NCBI GenBank assembly: GCA_007121455.1 | Contig: SKKN01000011.1 | Span: 1-64,000, forward strand | Source of the DNA: Gemmatimonadota bacterium | Lineage (GTDB): Bacteria > Gemmatimonadota > Gemmatimonadetes > Longimicrobiales > Gaopeijiaceae | Length of the DNA stretch: 64,000 bases | Direction: 5' to 3' | Shown here: one piece after another, positions 41,329 through 49,210 of the stretch | How the letters are laid out: every line of letters begins with the position of its first letter | Position numbering within the stretch: the first letter of the stretch is position 1 | Position numbers and translations under genes: made by a program | Notes under the pieces: generated by a model | Databases searched by the model: none | Seen by the model: the letters and a program-made list of their open reading frames with translations, nothing else | Told to the model about the DNA's origin: nothing

Positions 41329-42185
41329 TGCTCGTACCCCGGCGCGAGACCCGCCGAGTTCGCGTGTGGAGGGTTAGGGCGGACGAGGAGGTCTGGGAAG
41401 AGGACTGGGTCGCCGCGGAGGAGCCTCTCGAGATCCGGGTCACCTACTTCCCGGAGCCCGGACGACCTCCGGAGACCCGGAGCGTCTCCGTCACGATGCG
41501 GACTCCGGGCGACGACTTCGAACTGGCCGCGGGGTTCCTCTTCACCGAGGGACTGGTCGCGAAGCGTGGGGAGATCCGGAAGGTGACGTACTGTTCGGGG
41601 GACGAGCCCCAGGAGTACAACCTTGTGGAGGTGCGCCTCACTCCCCGAGCCGCCTTCGATCCTTCGCGCCTCCAGCGGAACTTCTACATGACGTCGAGCT
41701 GCGGAGTCTGTGGTAAGGCTTCACTCGATGCGATCGAGGTGCAGGGGTGCACGGGTTTCGAGCCCGGTGGGATCCATGTTGCCGGCGCTCTCCTTACCGA
41801 TGTCCCCGACCGCCTTCGGGAATCGCAACCGGTCTTCTCCCGGACGGGAGGGATCCACGCGGCGGCCCTCTTCCGCCCCGACGGGACGTTGGAGGAGATC
41901 CGGGAGGACGTAGGGCGCCACAACGCGGTGGACAAGCTGGTGGGGCACGCTTTCCTCCAGGGAGGGACGCCCCTCTCGGAGCGGTTCATGGCGGTGAGCG
42001 GCCGCGCATCCTTTGAGCTCCTCCAGAAGGCCCTCGTAGCGAGGATCCCGATGGTCGTAGCCGTTGGAGCGCCCTCGAGCCTCGCAGTCGACCTGGCGCG
42101 GCGCTTCGGCATGACCCTCGTGGGATTCGTGGGAGAGGACGGCTACAACGTCTATGCGGGAGAGGAGAGGGTCGGCCCCGCGTGA
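41328..42185 (+). CDS. fdhD: Formate dehydrogenase sulfurtransferase FdhD
   Basis: 285 aa. FdhD passes sulfur from IscS to the molybdenum cofactor of formate dehydrogenase-type enzymes. The sulfur-carrying loop SSCGVCGK (Cys125, Cys128) is intact. TMRTPGDDFELAAGFLFTEG and FSRTGGIHAAALF belong to the conserved core, and EDVGRHNAVDKLVG is the other diagnostic motif. SGRASFELLQKALVARIPMVVAVGAPSSLAVDLA follows. The ATG shares one base with the oxidoreductase stop, which supports a dedicated partnership. Confidence 0.95.
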   Translation: MLVPRRETRRVRVWRVRADEEVWEEDWVAAEEPLEIRVTYFPEPGRPPETRSVSVTMRTPGDDFELAAGFLFTEGLVAKRGEIRKVTYCSGDEPQEYNLVEVRLTPRAAFDPSRLQRNFYMTSSCGVCGKASLDAIEVQGCTGFEPGGIHVAGALLTDVPDRLRESQPVFSRTGGIHAAALFRPDGTLEEIREDVGRHNAVDKLVGHAFLQGGTPLSERFMAVSGRASFELLQKALVARIPMVVAVGAPSSLAVDLARRFGMTLVGFVGEDGYNVYAGEERVGPA

Positions 42186-43387
42186 GCGCTCCCCTCGACC
42201 GTGCTCTTCTGGGGGCCGTGCTCGTGGGCGGCCGGAGTCGGCGGTACGGGGCGCCGAAGGAGCAGGCCCGCGTGGGGGGGCGAAGCATGCTCGAGCGCTC
42301 CGTGAGCGTGCTCGTTCGCGCCGGGGCCGGTCCCGTCGTCATCGTAGGGGATCGAACGTCCCAGGCGGCCTCCTCGGCTACGGATCCCGCCCCCAGAATC
42401 TCCGACCGTCCGTCCGGGCGCGGTCCCGCGGGCGGGCTTCGCGGTGCGCTCCTCGAAGCGGCTCGACTTGGAGCGCCTGGAGTGCTGCTGACCGGGTGCG
42501 ATCTACCGCTCCTCACCCCCGAGGTGCTCCGCCTCGTCGCGGAGGAATTCCTCCGCGACGAAGGACGCGCGGTCGTGCCGGAAAGTCCAGGTCCGCTCGG
42601 GTTCGAGCCGCTTGCTGCAGCGTATCCCGTCTCCCTCCTTCCCGTCGTGGAGGCAAAGCTCAAGGGAGGCAGGACGCCTTCGCTTCGATCGATCTTCGAC
42701 GGGTCAGCGGCCGCGAAAGTGCCGCTGGAGCGGATCGAGGAGGCCGGTGACCCCGAGCGCCTTTTCCTCAACGTGAACAGGCCGGAGGACCGGCGGCGGG
42801 CCGAAGCCCTCCTCGAAACATCGGTGTCGGGCTTTCCACCCATCGTCTCCGTCGTGGGGTGGAAGGATTCCGGGAAGACGACCGTCGTCGTCGCGCTCGT
42901 CGCGGAACTCGTCCGGCGCGGTCGTAGGGTGATGACCGTGAAGCACGGCCACCGCTTCGAGTTGGACCACCTCGGCACCGATTCCTGGCGTCACCGGCAC
43001 GAGGGCGGCGCGGCCCGTGTGGTGCTGGCCGGCCCCGACGACATGGCGGTGGTGGGGGGCTGGAGTCCGGAGGGGGAGCCCGGGTTGGAGAAGCTCGTTC
43101 ACCGCTACCTCCCCGATGCGGATCTCGTGGTGGCCGAGGGGTTCAAGGGCACCGGTGGGCCGCGGATCGAGGTGCATCGCGAGGGTGGACCGGGACCGCT
43201 CCTCGTCGACCCCCGCGATCCGGCCGCCTCCCGCACCCTCGCTCTCGTCACCGACCGCACCGAGCTGTCTCTTTCCATTCCGGTCATCCACCCGGACGAT
43301 CCCACCCTCGCATCGCGACTGGCCGACCGTGTGGAAGAGACCTTCGGGGCGGATAGCGGGCTCACTCCTCCCGGGGTGGTTTCCTGA
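42182..43387 (+). CDS. MobA-MobB fusion (molybdopterin guanylyltransferase / GTP-binding)
   Basis: 401 aa, GTG start overlapping fdhD. Residues 1-215 are MobA-like: [24 protein letters not shown] is the nucleotide-binding loop, and [12 protein letters not shown] carries the metal-binding Asp. [13 protein letters not shown] is the closing motif. MobA adds GMP to molybdopterin to give MGD. Residues about 220-395 are Mob[21 protein letters not shown] is a P-loop, [20 protein letters not shown] is the MobB hallmark, and LVVAEGFK follows. The fusion completes the molybdenum-cofactor module after the oxidoreductase and fdhD. Its 3' end overlaps the convergent GGQ-protein gene by 26 bases. Confidence 0.9.
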   Translation: MSAPLDRALLGAVLVGGRSRRYGAPKEQARVGGRSMLERSVSVLVRAGAGPVVIVGDRTSQAASSATDPAPRISDRPSGRGPAGGLRGALLEAARLGAPGVLLTGCDLPLLTPEVLRLVAEEFLRDEGRAVVPESPGPLGFEPLAAAYPVSLLPVVEAKLKGGRTPSLRSIFDGSAAAKVPLERIEEAGDPERLFLNVNRPEDRRRAEALLETSVSGFPPIVSVVGWKDSGKTTVVVALVAELVRRGRRVMTVKHGHRFELDHLGTDSWRHRHEGGAARVVLAGPDDMAVVGGWSPEGEPGLEKLVHRYLPDADLVVAEGFKGTGGPRIEVHREGGPGPLLVDPRDPAASRTLALVTDRTELSLSIPVIHPDDPTLASRLADRVEETFGADSGLTPPGVVS

Positions 43388-43700
43388 GCTTCTTCTTCCT
43401 GGAGCGGCGGCGCTTGGACTCCAGACGTTTCCGCTTCTCCTTCTTCGGCACCCGGGTCGGAATGCGGCGCGCCTTCCGCTCATTCCGCTTCTCGAGCTTC
43501 CGGCGGAGACGGCGGAGAGCGGTCTTCCGGTTCCGGTGCTGGCTCGGCGAGTCCCGCGCGACCGCCTGAACGCCCGTGGGGAGATGGGTGAGACGTACGC
43601 CGCTCTCCGTCCGGTTCTGGTGCTGCCCGCCCGGACCGCCTGCGCGGAAGGTCTCCACCCTGCAGCGGGCGAGAAGCTTTTCGTCGGAAACGCTGGACAC
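43362..43700 (-). CDS. Peptide chain release factor-like GGQ protein
   Basis: 112 aa. A stand-alone peptidyl-tRNA-hydrolysis domain: [25 protein letters not shown] carries the GGQ motif (24-26). A Lys/Arg-rich tail ([29 protein letters not shown]..., about 60-112) follows, as in ArfB/YaeJ-type rescue factors and the short release-factor-like family. No codon-recognition domain is present, so it is expected to rescue stalled ribosomes rather than read stop codons. The start is GTG at 43700. It overlaps the mobA-mobB end by 26 bases in convergent orientation. Confidence 0.88.
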   Translation of the reverse strand: MSSVSDEKLLARCRVETFRAGGPGGQHQNRTESGVRLTHLPTGVQAVARDSPSQHRNRKTALRRLRRKLEKRNERKARRIPTRVPKKEKRKRLESKRRRSRKKKLRKPPREE

Positions 43701-44008
43701 GGGCGACCGGGTCCTTCAGCGAGGGGCGAACGAGGAAGGATTCCCGGGGCGGACCTTACGGAGCGCCATGGTGTCCCTCGTTCAGGTATGTTGTTTGCTC
43801 ATACGTCGCTTGCTCATAGGAACCTGTCGAACGTCCGGGCCTCCCGAAAGGCCTATCCTGCGTGATCCGCTTCCCCTGTGGCATGACGGAACTCGATCCA
43901 GTAGACTTTCGGCGAAGCTCTTGCAGTCAGGGTGGAAGGGCGGTCGATCCTCCAACATACGTGCTCTACCACTGAGGCCCGAACCGGGGAGAGAGGAAAA
44001 AAAGGCTG
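43701..44008. other. Intergenic region with a tRNA D-arm-like fragment
   Basis: 308 bases without a convincing gene. TTGCTCATA occurs twice, 15 bases apart (about 43795-43820). On the minus strand, 43976-43961 reads CTCAGTGGTAGAGCAC, identical to the D-arm of many tRNAs, but the flanks do not fold as a tRNA. The promoter of the downstream permease must lie here; none stands out. Confidence 0.5.
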
Positions 44009-45148
44009 ATGGTCCGACGCAAGGAGTGGGGACCCGGCGCACAAGCGCTTCTGGTCATGGCGTGCGCGGTGGTGGTGGTTGCCGGCCTTCGGCTGGGTGC
44101 GCCGATCCTGCTTCCGTTTTCGCTCGCCCTCTTCCTCGCGATCCTGTCGCTCCCGATCATGACGTCCCTCCGGGAGCACAAGATCCCGGTTCCTCTGGCG
44201 ATCCTCGCCACGCTATTGGTCAACGTCGCCGTAATCGGGTTCATCGGCCTGATCGGGGCCCATTCGCTCGCCGACTTCCAGGACAATCTTCCCCGCTATG
44301 CCGCCCGTTTCAGCGCCCTCACCGAAGGGTGGTTGACCTTCCTGGAGGAGCGGGGTGTGCCGGTTGGAGAGTACGTCTCCACGGAAATCGTGAGTCCGGG
44401 GGCGATCGTGGACTTCGTCGGGGGAATGTTGGGACGGGTCGCCACGGTCCTCACGACCGCCTTCCTCGTGGGCCTCATCATGGTGTTCATCCTGGCCGAA
44501 GCCGCGATCTTTCCCGAGAAGTTCCGGGCGATCTTCGGGCAGGAGAAGGGGGAGGTCAGTCGGATAGCGACGGTCACCAGCGAGGTGCAGGAATACCTCG
44601 TGATCAAGACGCTGGTGAGCCTCGCGACGGGGGTTTCCATCGGGATGTGGGCCTGGTTCATGCAACTCGACTTCCCGGTCCTCCTCGGGCTCATCGGCTT
44701 CGTACTGAATTACGTCCCGACGATCGGTTCGATCATCGCCGCCGTACCGGCGGTGATCCTCTCGCTGATCCAGTTCGGGAGCTTCGGTACGGCGGCGATC
44801 GTCGCCACTGGTTACCTCGCGATCAACATCGTCTTCGGGAACCTCGTGGAGCCGCACCTCCTGGGCCGGCGTCTCGGGCTCTCGACTCTCGTCGTCATCC
44901 TCTCCCTCATGTTCTGGGCGTGGGTGTGGGGACCGGTGGGCGCCCTTCTCGCGGTACCTCTGACGATGGTCGTGAAAATCATGCTCGAGCACACGCAGGA
45001 TCTCCGGTGGATGGCGATCCTCCTGGACAAGGAGGCGCCGACGGCGCCGCTGCCCCGGCCGTTCGGTCGTGACTACGAGCCTCCCGCGGTGGATCCGCCA
45101 CCGCGGGAATCCCCGCCGCGGAAGCCGGTCGAGGCCGAAAAGGGATAG
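44009..45148 (+). CDS. AI-2E family transporter (PerM/TqsA-like permease)
   Basis: 379 aa inner-membrane protein of the AI-2 exporter superfamily. Early segments (about 12-30, 32-50, 62-85) are followed by a soluble region (about 86-140). A TM region with LTTAFLVGLIMVFILAEAAIFPEKFR comes next. The family-diagnostic stretch VLLGLIGFVLNYVPTIGSIIAAVPAVILSLIQFG follows, and NLVEPHLLGRRLGLSTLVVILSLMFWAWVWGPVGALLAVPLTMVVK closes the core. A Pro-rich tail of about 40 residues ends the protein. The substrate is not predictable; members include quorum-signal exporters and ion exchangers. Confidence 0.9.
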   Translation: MVRRKEWGPGAQALLVMACAVVVVAGLRLGAPILLPFSLALFLAILSLPIMTSLREHKIPVPLAILATLLVNVAVIGFIGLIGAHSLADFQDNLPRYAARFSALTEGWLTFLEERGVPVGEYVSTEIVSPGAIVDFVGGMLGRVATVLTTAFLVGLIMVFILAEAAIFPEKFRAIFGQEKGEVSRIATVTSEVQEYLVIKTLVSLATGVSIGMWAWFMQLDFPVLLGLIGFVLNYVPTIGSIIAAVPAVILSLIQFGSFGTAAIVATGYLAINIVFGNLVEPHLLGRRLGLSTLVVILSLMFWAWVWGPVGALLAVPLTMVVKIMLEHTQDLRWMAILLDKEAPTAPLPRPFGRDYEPPAVDPPPRESPPRKPVEAEKG

Positions 45149-45183
45149 TGGTTGGTCCTGAATCAGGAAACCGGAGGTATACG

Positions 45184-45711
45184 ATGAGCGAATCCACGCA
45201 CGGCCCGTTCGACGAGCTCCCGGGCTCCGCCCGGCTGTGGGTCTTCGGCGCGGACCGGCCCCTCACACCGGCCGAGGAAGAGCGGATCCTCTCGGAAGTG
45301 GACGCCTTCCTGGACGGGTGGAAAGCCCACGGCCAGCCCCTCTCAGCGGCGCGGTCGTGGCGCTACCGCCGCTTCCTGCTCGTGGCCGCGGACGAGCGGG
45401 TCACGCCTCCATCGGGGTGCTCGATCGACGCGTTGGTCCGCACTCTCAAGGGATTGGAGGGCGAACTCGGGGTGACGCTCGTCGACGGGGGAGCCGTCTG
45501 GTTTCGGGATGGAGAGCGGGTCCGAAGCGCGAGCCGTGCGGACTTCTCCTCGCTCGCCGAGCGAGGAGAAGTCGGACTCGAGACCACCGTCTTCGATGGG
45601 AGTGTCACCCGTCTCGGCGAACTCCGGGAAGGTGCTTGGGAGGCTCCGGCCGGAGACCGGTGGCATGCCCGGGCCTTCTTCCGGGACGCCCCCTCACCGT
45701 CCGACGTCTGA
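45184..45711 (+). CDS. Conserved protein of unknown function (often mislabelled ABC transporter ATPase)
   Basis: 175 aa soluble protein. LPGSARLWVFGADRPLTPAEEERILSEVDAFLDGWKAHGQPL is followed by YRRFLLVAADERVTPPSGCSIDALVRTLKGLEGELGV. This pattern (Trp-rich start, a DE...SGCSID segment) matches a small family common in Bacteroidetes and Gemmatimonadota that databases often name ABC transporter ATPase. It has no Walker motifs, so that name is wrong. GGAGG lies six bases before the ATG. It follows the permease gene by 35 bases on the same strand. Function unknown. Confidence 0.8.
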   Translation: MSESTHGPFDELPGSARLWVFGADRPLTPAEEERILSEVDAFLDGWKAHGQPLSAARSWRYRRFLLVAADERVTPPSGCSIDALVRTLKGLEGELGVTLVDGGAVWFRDGERVRSASRADFSSLAERGEVGLETTVFDGSVTRLGELREGAWEAPAGDRWHARAFFRDAPSPSDV

Positions 45712-45733
45712 AGCCGCGCTTACCTCGGGCTCG

Positions 45734-46951
45734 TCACGTCCCGGCCGGAGCTCCCACGTTCAGCGGGACGGGCCGGTAGTCGGCCGGCGCGTCGAACAGG
45801 TCGGCTGAGAGCGCGGACCGATCGAATTCCGTGATCTCCTGCACGATCCGGAGCACGGTGCCCTGAGCGGGCGTCTCCTCCTCGGGTTCCTCTTCTTCCT
45901 CCTCGTCACCTCCGCCGCGGCCGAACATGCCGCCCAGGCGCCCGCGCACGGCGTCACGAGCTGCTCCGGCCGCAGCCCCGCGGGCCTGCTCCCCGGCACC
46001 CTCACGGAGGTCGTCGGAGAGGCTCCGCTCCGCTTCGGCAAGCACCGCTTCGCGGTCGAAGGAAAGGCCCGGTGGGACGAGCACGAAGTGCGTCGTGCTC
46101 TTCATCGCGAGACCGTCCAGCGCTTCGATCGCCTCCCGGTTCTCCTCCATCGCGAGCTCGATCCGGGGGTCGAGGGCGAACGCCTGCTCGAGCGATGCCA
46201 TCGACTGCATGGTCGAGGTTTCGGCCAGGCTTTCGCCGAGTGCCTGCCAGAGCTCGGTGGCCGCTTCGAGCTCGGCGCTCGTGCCGGGGGCCGTCCAGAG
46301 GTCCGAGAGCACGACGAAGCTGCCCTCGAGCGGCGCGTCGTCCTCCTGCTCGACCAGGGTTTCGATCTCGAGGGTCAGGAGGACGCGTTCCACGTCGAGG
46401 CCCTGGAGCGTGCTCCGCTCTCCCGTGCGGTCGGTGGAGATTCGGACGTTCATCTCGATGCCTTCCTCTTCCATCTCCTCACGCGCGGCCTCGAGCTCGG
46501 CCCGGATCTCCTCGAGCGTCATTTCCAGCTCTTCCATCGCTTCGCTCGTGGCGGCGTCCGCGCCCGCGAAGACCCCGGCGAGATCCCCCAGATCCGCGAG
46601 GATGTACTCCCGGGTCTCGTGATTCACGCTCAGGAAGCGGCCCACTTCGAGGTCCAGGATCGTGCTCTGACTTCCGGTGTCCGTCCGCATCCTGTTCCCG
46701 AAGATGTAGATGGTCTCGGGGTCCCCCGACTGGGTGCTGGAGAGGCCCGGGATGCCCTGGAGCGCCCGACCGAGGGCTCCTCCGAGCTCCATGCTCGTCT
46801 GGGAGGTGTAGCGCAGGGATTGCTGCGCTTCGAGTCCTTCCGCCGAGGGGCCGCCGAAGGCGAGGGCGCCGACCAGGGCGATAGCGGAGAGGGGGCCCCC
46901 GTAGGCAGCGGCAAAGGGGCGGCGGGAGCCGCGCTCGCACGTATCGGTCAT
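45734..46951 (-). CDS. Exported protein, DUF4412-like
   Basis: 405 aa. A signal peptide (hydrophobic about 21-35, ending GLEAQ-QS) precedes a domain with IYIFGNRMRTDTGSQSTILDLEVGRFLSVNHETREYILADL. This resembles DUF4412-type periplasmic proteins that show a bound-substrate-report pattern. A helical insert (EELEMTLEEIRAELEAAREEMEEEG) and a second beta-rich part with STDRTGERSTLQGLDVERVLLTLEIE follow. A Gly-rich, then acidic low-complexity segment (about 345-375, GGMFGRGGGDEEEEEEPEEE) lies before the C-terminus. No catalytic motif is recognised and function is unknown. Convergent with the preceding gene, with only 22 bases between. Confidence 0.65.
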   Translation of the reverse strand: MTDTCERGSRRPFAAAYGGPLSAIALVGALAFGGPSAEGLEAQQSLRYTSQTSMELGGALGRALQGIPGLSSTQSGDPETIYIFGNRMRTDTGSQSTILDLEVGRFLSVNHETREYILADLGDLAGVFAGADAATSEAMEELEMTLEEIRAELEAAREEMEEEGIEMNVRISTDRTGERSTLQGLDVERVLLTLEIETLVEQEDDAPLEGSFVVLSDLWTAPGTSAELEAATELWQALGESLAETSTMQSMASLEQAFALDPRIELAMEENREAIEALDGLAMKSTTHFVLVPPGLSFDREAVLAEAERSLSDDLREGAGEQARGAAAGAARDAVRGRLGGMFGRGGGDEEEEEEPEEETPAQGTVLRIVQEITEFDRSALSADLFDAPADYRPVPLNVGAPAGT

Positions 46952-46996
46952 CGAAGGTTTCCGGTCGGAGGTGGGTGCGTCTGTGCTCGTCCGGAA

Positions 46997-47025
46997 CGGT
47001 TAGGTCGTCATCCCGCCGGAGTCAA
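46997..47025 (-). promoter_or_regulatory. Possible promoter of the DUF4412-like gene
   Basis: On the minus strand, TTGACT (47025-47020), a 17-base spacer and TAACCG (47002-46997) lie about 45 bases before the ATG. The -10 is poor, so confidence is low. Confidence 0.35.
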
Positions 47026-47037
47026 GCCTTTTCGACA

Positions 47038-48051
47038 TCACCGGAAGAGCTCGTGAGCGAGGAACCGGGTGGCCTCCTCCTCGGCCCAGAAGGAGGCCGC
47101 CGCGGGATGCTCCCCCTCCACGAACCCGACGTGCCCGCCGACCGGGGTGAACCCGGGGATCAGGGATGGATTTCCCTCCACTTCCTGGCGCGGGAGACCA
47201 TCGGGGAGGAAGGGGTCGTCCCTCGACTGGAGGAGGAGCGTGGGAACACGGATCCCGGGCAGGAACGCGAGGGAGCTGCAGCGGCGATAGTAGTCCAGCG
47301 CGTGCTCGAAGCCGTGGATTCGGGCGGTGTGCGCCTCGTCGTATGCCCGGATCGTTCGCGCGGCCAGCACCTCTTCGAGGTCCACGAGGGATTCCAGGAG
47401 GGCGGCCTTGGAGGCGGCCTTTCTCCGGAGCTGGCGAAGGAAGTAGTAGGTGTAGACCTTCCCCATCGCACCGAACTCGAGCGCCCGGGAGCCCTCCACC
47501 AGGTCGAACGGAACCGAGATGCTCGCGGCGGCGGCCACCTCCGACGGGACACCGGCCTCCCGCTCGCCCAGGTACTTGAGGAGGATGTTCCCGCCGAGGG
47601 AGAACCCCACGAGCCCCAATGGGCGGCCGGGAAAGCGCTCGAGGAGATGCTCGACGACGAACGCGAGATCGTCGGTCTCCCCGGAGTGGTACGCCCGTGC
47701 GGTCCGGTTCATCTCACCGCCGCACGAGCGGAAGTTGAGCCCGACCGGTCGGATGCCTCGCCGGTGGAGCCCCGCCAGGGCCACACGGGCGTAGGAGCGG
47801 TCCGAGGAGCCCTCGAGCCCGTGGAGGACGAGCGCGGTGGGAGCGTCCGGAGCCGGCTCCGGACCCACGTCCAGGAGGAGGAAGTCTCCGTCGGGCGTGT
47901 CGAGCCGCTCCCGCCGGAGTCCAGGGTCCGGAGCCGGCCGAAGGAAGCGTCCCACGACGGTCTGGAGGTGGGCGCCCGGAAGCCACCAGGCCGGCTGGAA
48001 GGGGCGGACTCGGAACGAGGAGGACGTGGGGGGTGGTGAGGGGAGCTCCAC
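47038..48051 (-). CDS. YheT-family alpha/beta hydrolase
   Basis: 337 aa. FQPAWWLPGAHLQTVVGRFLRP at the N-terminus is the hallmark of the YheT/ABHD1-3 family. The fold shows ALVLHGLEGSSDRSYARVALAGL (oxyanion region) and NFRSCGGEMNRTARAYHSGETDD. The nucleophile elbow is GLVGFSLGGNILLKYLG (Ser), the Asp lies in LLLQSRDDPFLP, and the His in PVGGHVGFVEG. The enzyme probably acts on esters or lipids. The start is uncertain: GTG at 48051 is used because the frame upstream is not homologous, and no clear Shine-Dalgarno is seen. Divergent from the EamA permease gene. Confidence 0.88.
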   Translation of the reverse strand: MELPSPPPTSSSFRVRPFQPAWWLPGAHLQTVVGRFLRPAPDPGLRRERLDTPDGDFLLLDVGPEPAPDAPTALVLHGLEGSSDRSYARVALAGLHRRGIRPVGLNFRSCGGEMNRTARAYHSGETDDLAFVVEHLLERFPGRPLGLVGFSLGGNILLKYLGEREAGVPSEVAAAASISVPFDLVEGSRALEFGAMGKVYTYYFLRQLRRKAASKAALLESLVDLEEVLAARTIRAYDEAHTARIHGFEHALDYYRRCSSLAFLPGIRVPTLLLQSRDDPFLPDGLPRQEVEGNPSLIPGFTPVGGHVGFVEGEHPAAASFWAEEEATRFLAHELFR

Positions 48052-48142
48052 TGGTCTCGCGGTTTCGGGGCGGCGTAGGTTCGTTGGATGGTATCGTGCT
48101 ACGCCCGGAAACGGGAAGAGGTCCGGCGCCTCGCGACCCCGG

Positions 48143-49066
48143 ATGAGTAGGCCCGGAGGAAGGCCGCCGCTCCCGCCCACGCTCGTCCTGGGGGCGGCTG
48201 TGGTCGCCTTCTCCTGGGCCGGGCCCCTCGTGCGCCTCACCGACGCGCCGGCGCTCGCCGTGGCGGCGTGGCGGCTTCTCTTCTCGGTGGCGTTCATCGC
48301 GCTCGTGCTGGCCGTTCGCTGCTTCGCCCGAACGGGCAGGGCCGGGTCTGAGGCTCCCCCAGGAGGCGGCCGCCTCACGCGCGCGGAATGGCTGCTCGCC
48401 TGCGTGGCCGGGTGTCTCCTCGCCGCCCACTTCTGGGTGTGGATCGCCTCGCTCCGGTTCACCACCGTGTCCAGCTCCGTGATCCTGGTCTCCACCCAAC
48501 CCCTCTTCGTGGGGATTCTCTCCCTCGTTTTCCTGGGGGAGCGGCCCGCGCCTCGTGAATGGTTGGGGATCGGCATCGCGGTCGTAGGGGCAGGGGTGAT
48601 CGGGTGGGGAGACGTGCGGCTCGGTGGTACGGCCCTGCTGGGCGACGGGATGGCGCTCGCCGCCGCCGTGCTCGCGGCCGGGTACTTCGTCGTCGGTCGA
48701 TCCCTCCGGGAGAAGCTCGACCTCTGGAGCTACGTGGCGGTCGTCTATGGAGTGGCGGCTCTCGTGCTCTCCGCCGGAGTCGTGATCACGCCGGGCGTCC
48801 CGATGGTCGCCTACGACCTCCCCGACTGGCTCGTATTCGTCGCTCTCGCGGCAGGCCCGATGATGATCGGCCACACCGGGATCAACTACGCGCTCCGGTA
48901 CTTGCGCGCCTACCTCGCGAACCTCGCCGTTCTGGGGGAGCCGGTCGGCGCGATCCTGATCGCCTGGCTTCTGCCTGCAATCGCGGAGCCTCCCTCATGG
49001 CAGGTGCTGGCCGGAGGGCTCCTCATCCTGACGGGGGTGGGCACGGCACTCTCTCGCCGAGGGTAG
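48143..49066 (+). CDS. EamA/DMT-superfamily permease
   Basis: 307 aa. Ten predicted membrane segments form two EamA repeats. The first includes LGAAVVAFSWAGPLVRLTDAPALAVAAWRLLFS and LRFTTVSSSVILVSTQPLFVGILSLVFLGERP. The second includes GDGMALAAAVLAAGYFVVGRSLRE, GHTGINYALRYLRAYLANLAVLGEPVGAILIAWLLP and LAGGLLILTGVGTALS. Members export or import small metabolites; the substrate is unknown. The ATG at 48143 follows GGAAACGG and lies 91 bases from the divergent YheT start. A second, unrelated-position EamA gene occurs at 53958. Confidence 0.9.
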   Translation: MSRPGGRPPLPPTLVLGAAVVAFSWAGPLVRLTDAPALAVAAWRLLFSVAFIALVLAVRCFARTGRAGSEAPPGGGRLTRAEWLLACVAGCLLAAHFWVWIASLRFTTVSSSVILVSTQPLFVGILSLVFLGERPAPREWLGIGIAVVGAGVIGWGDVRLGGTALLGDGMALAAAVLAAGYFVVGRSLREKLDLWSYVAVVYGVAALVLSAGVVITPGVPMVAYDLPDWLVFVALAAGPMMIGHTGINYALRYLRAYLANLAVLGEPVGAILIAWLLPAIAEPPSWQVLAGGLLILTGVGTALSRRG

Positions 49067-49210
49067 GCAGGAAGCCGGGCACCACTCGCGCTGCGCGCGC
49101 TTCGTCGGGCGGCAGTTGACGGGGGAGGCGTTCACGAGCACCGTTCTTGCGCACCTCGGAGGGCGAAGGAACCCTCCAGCACCCCGGGGCCGGAGGGCCC
49201 CCGAATCGAA

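Noticed and set aside
43910-43990. Possible tRNA gene on the minus strand
   Set aside because: Only the D-arm matches. Acceptor, anticodon and T-arm do not pair.
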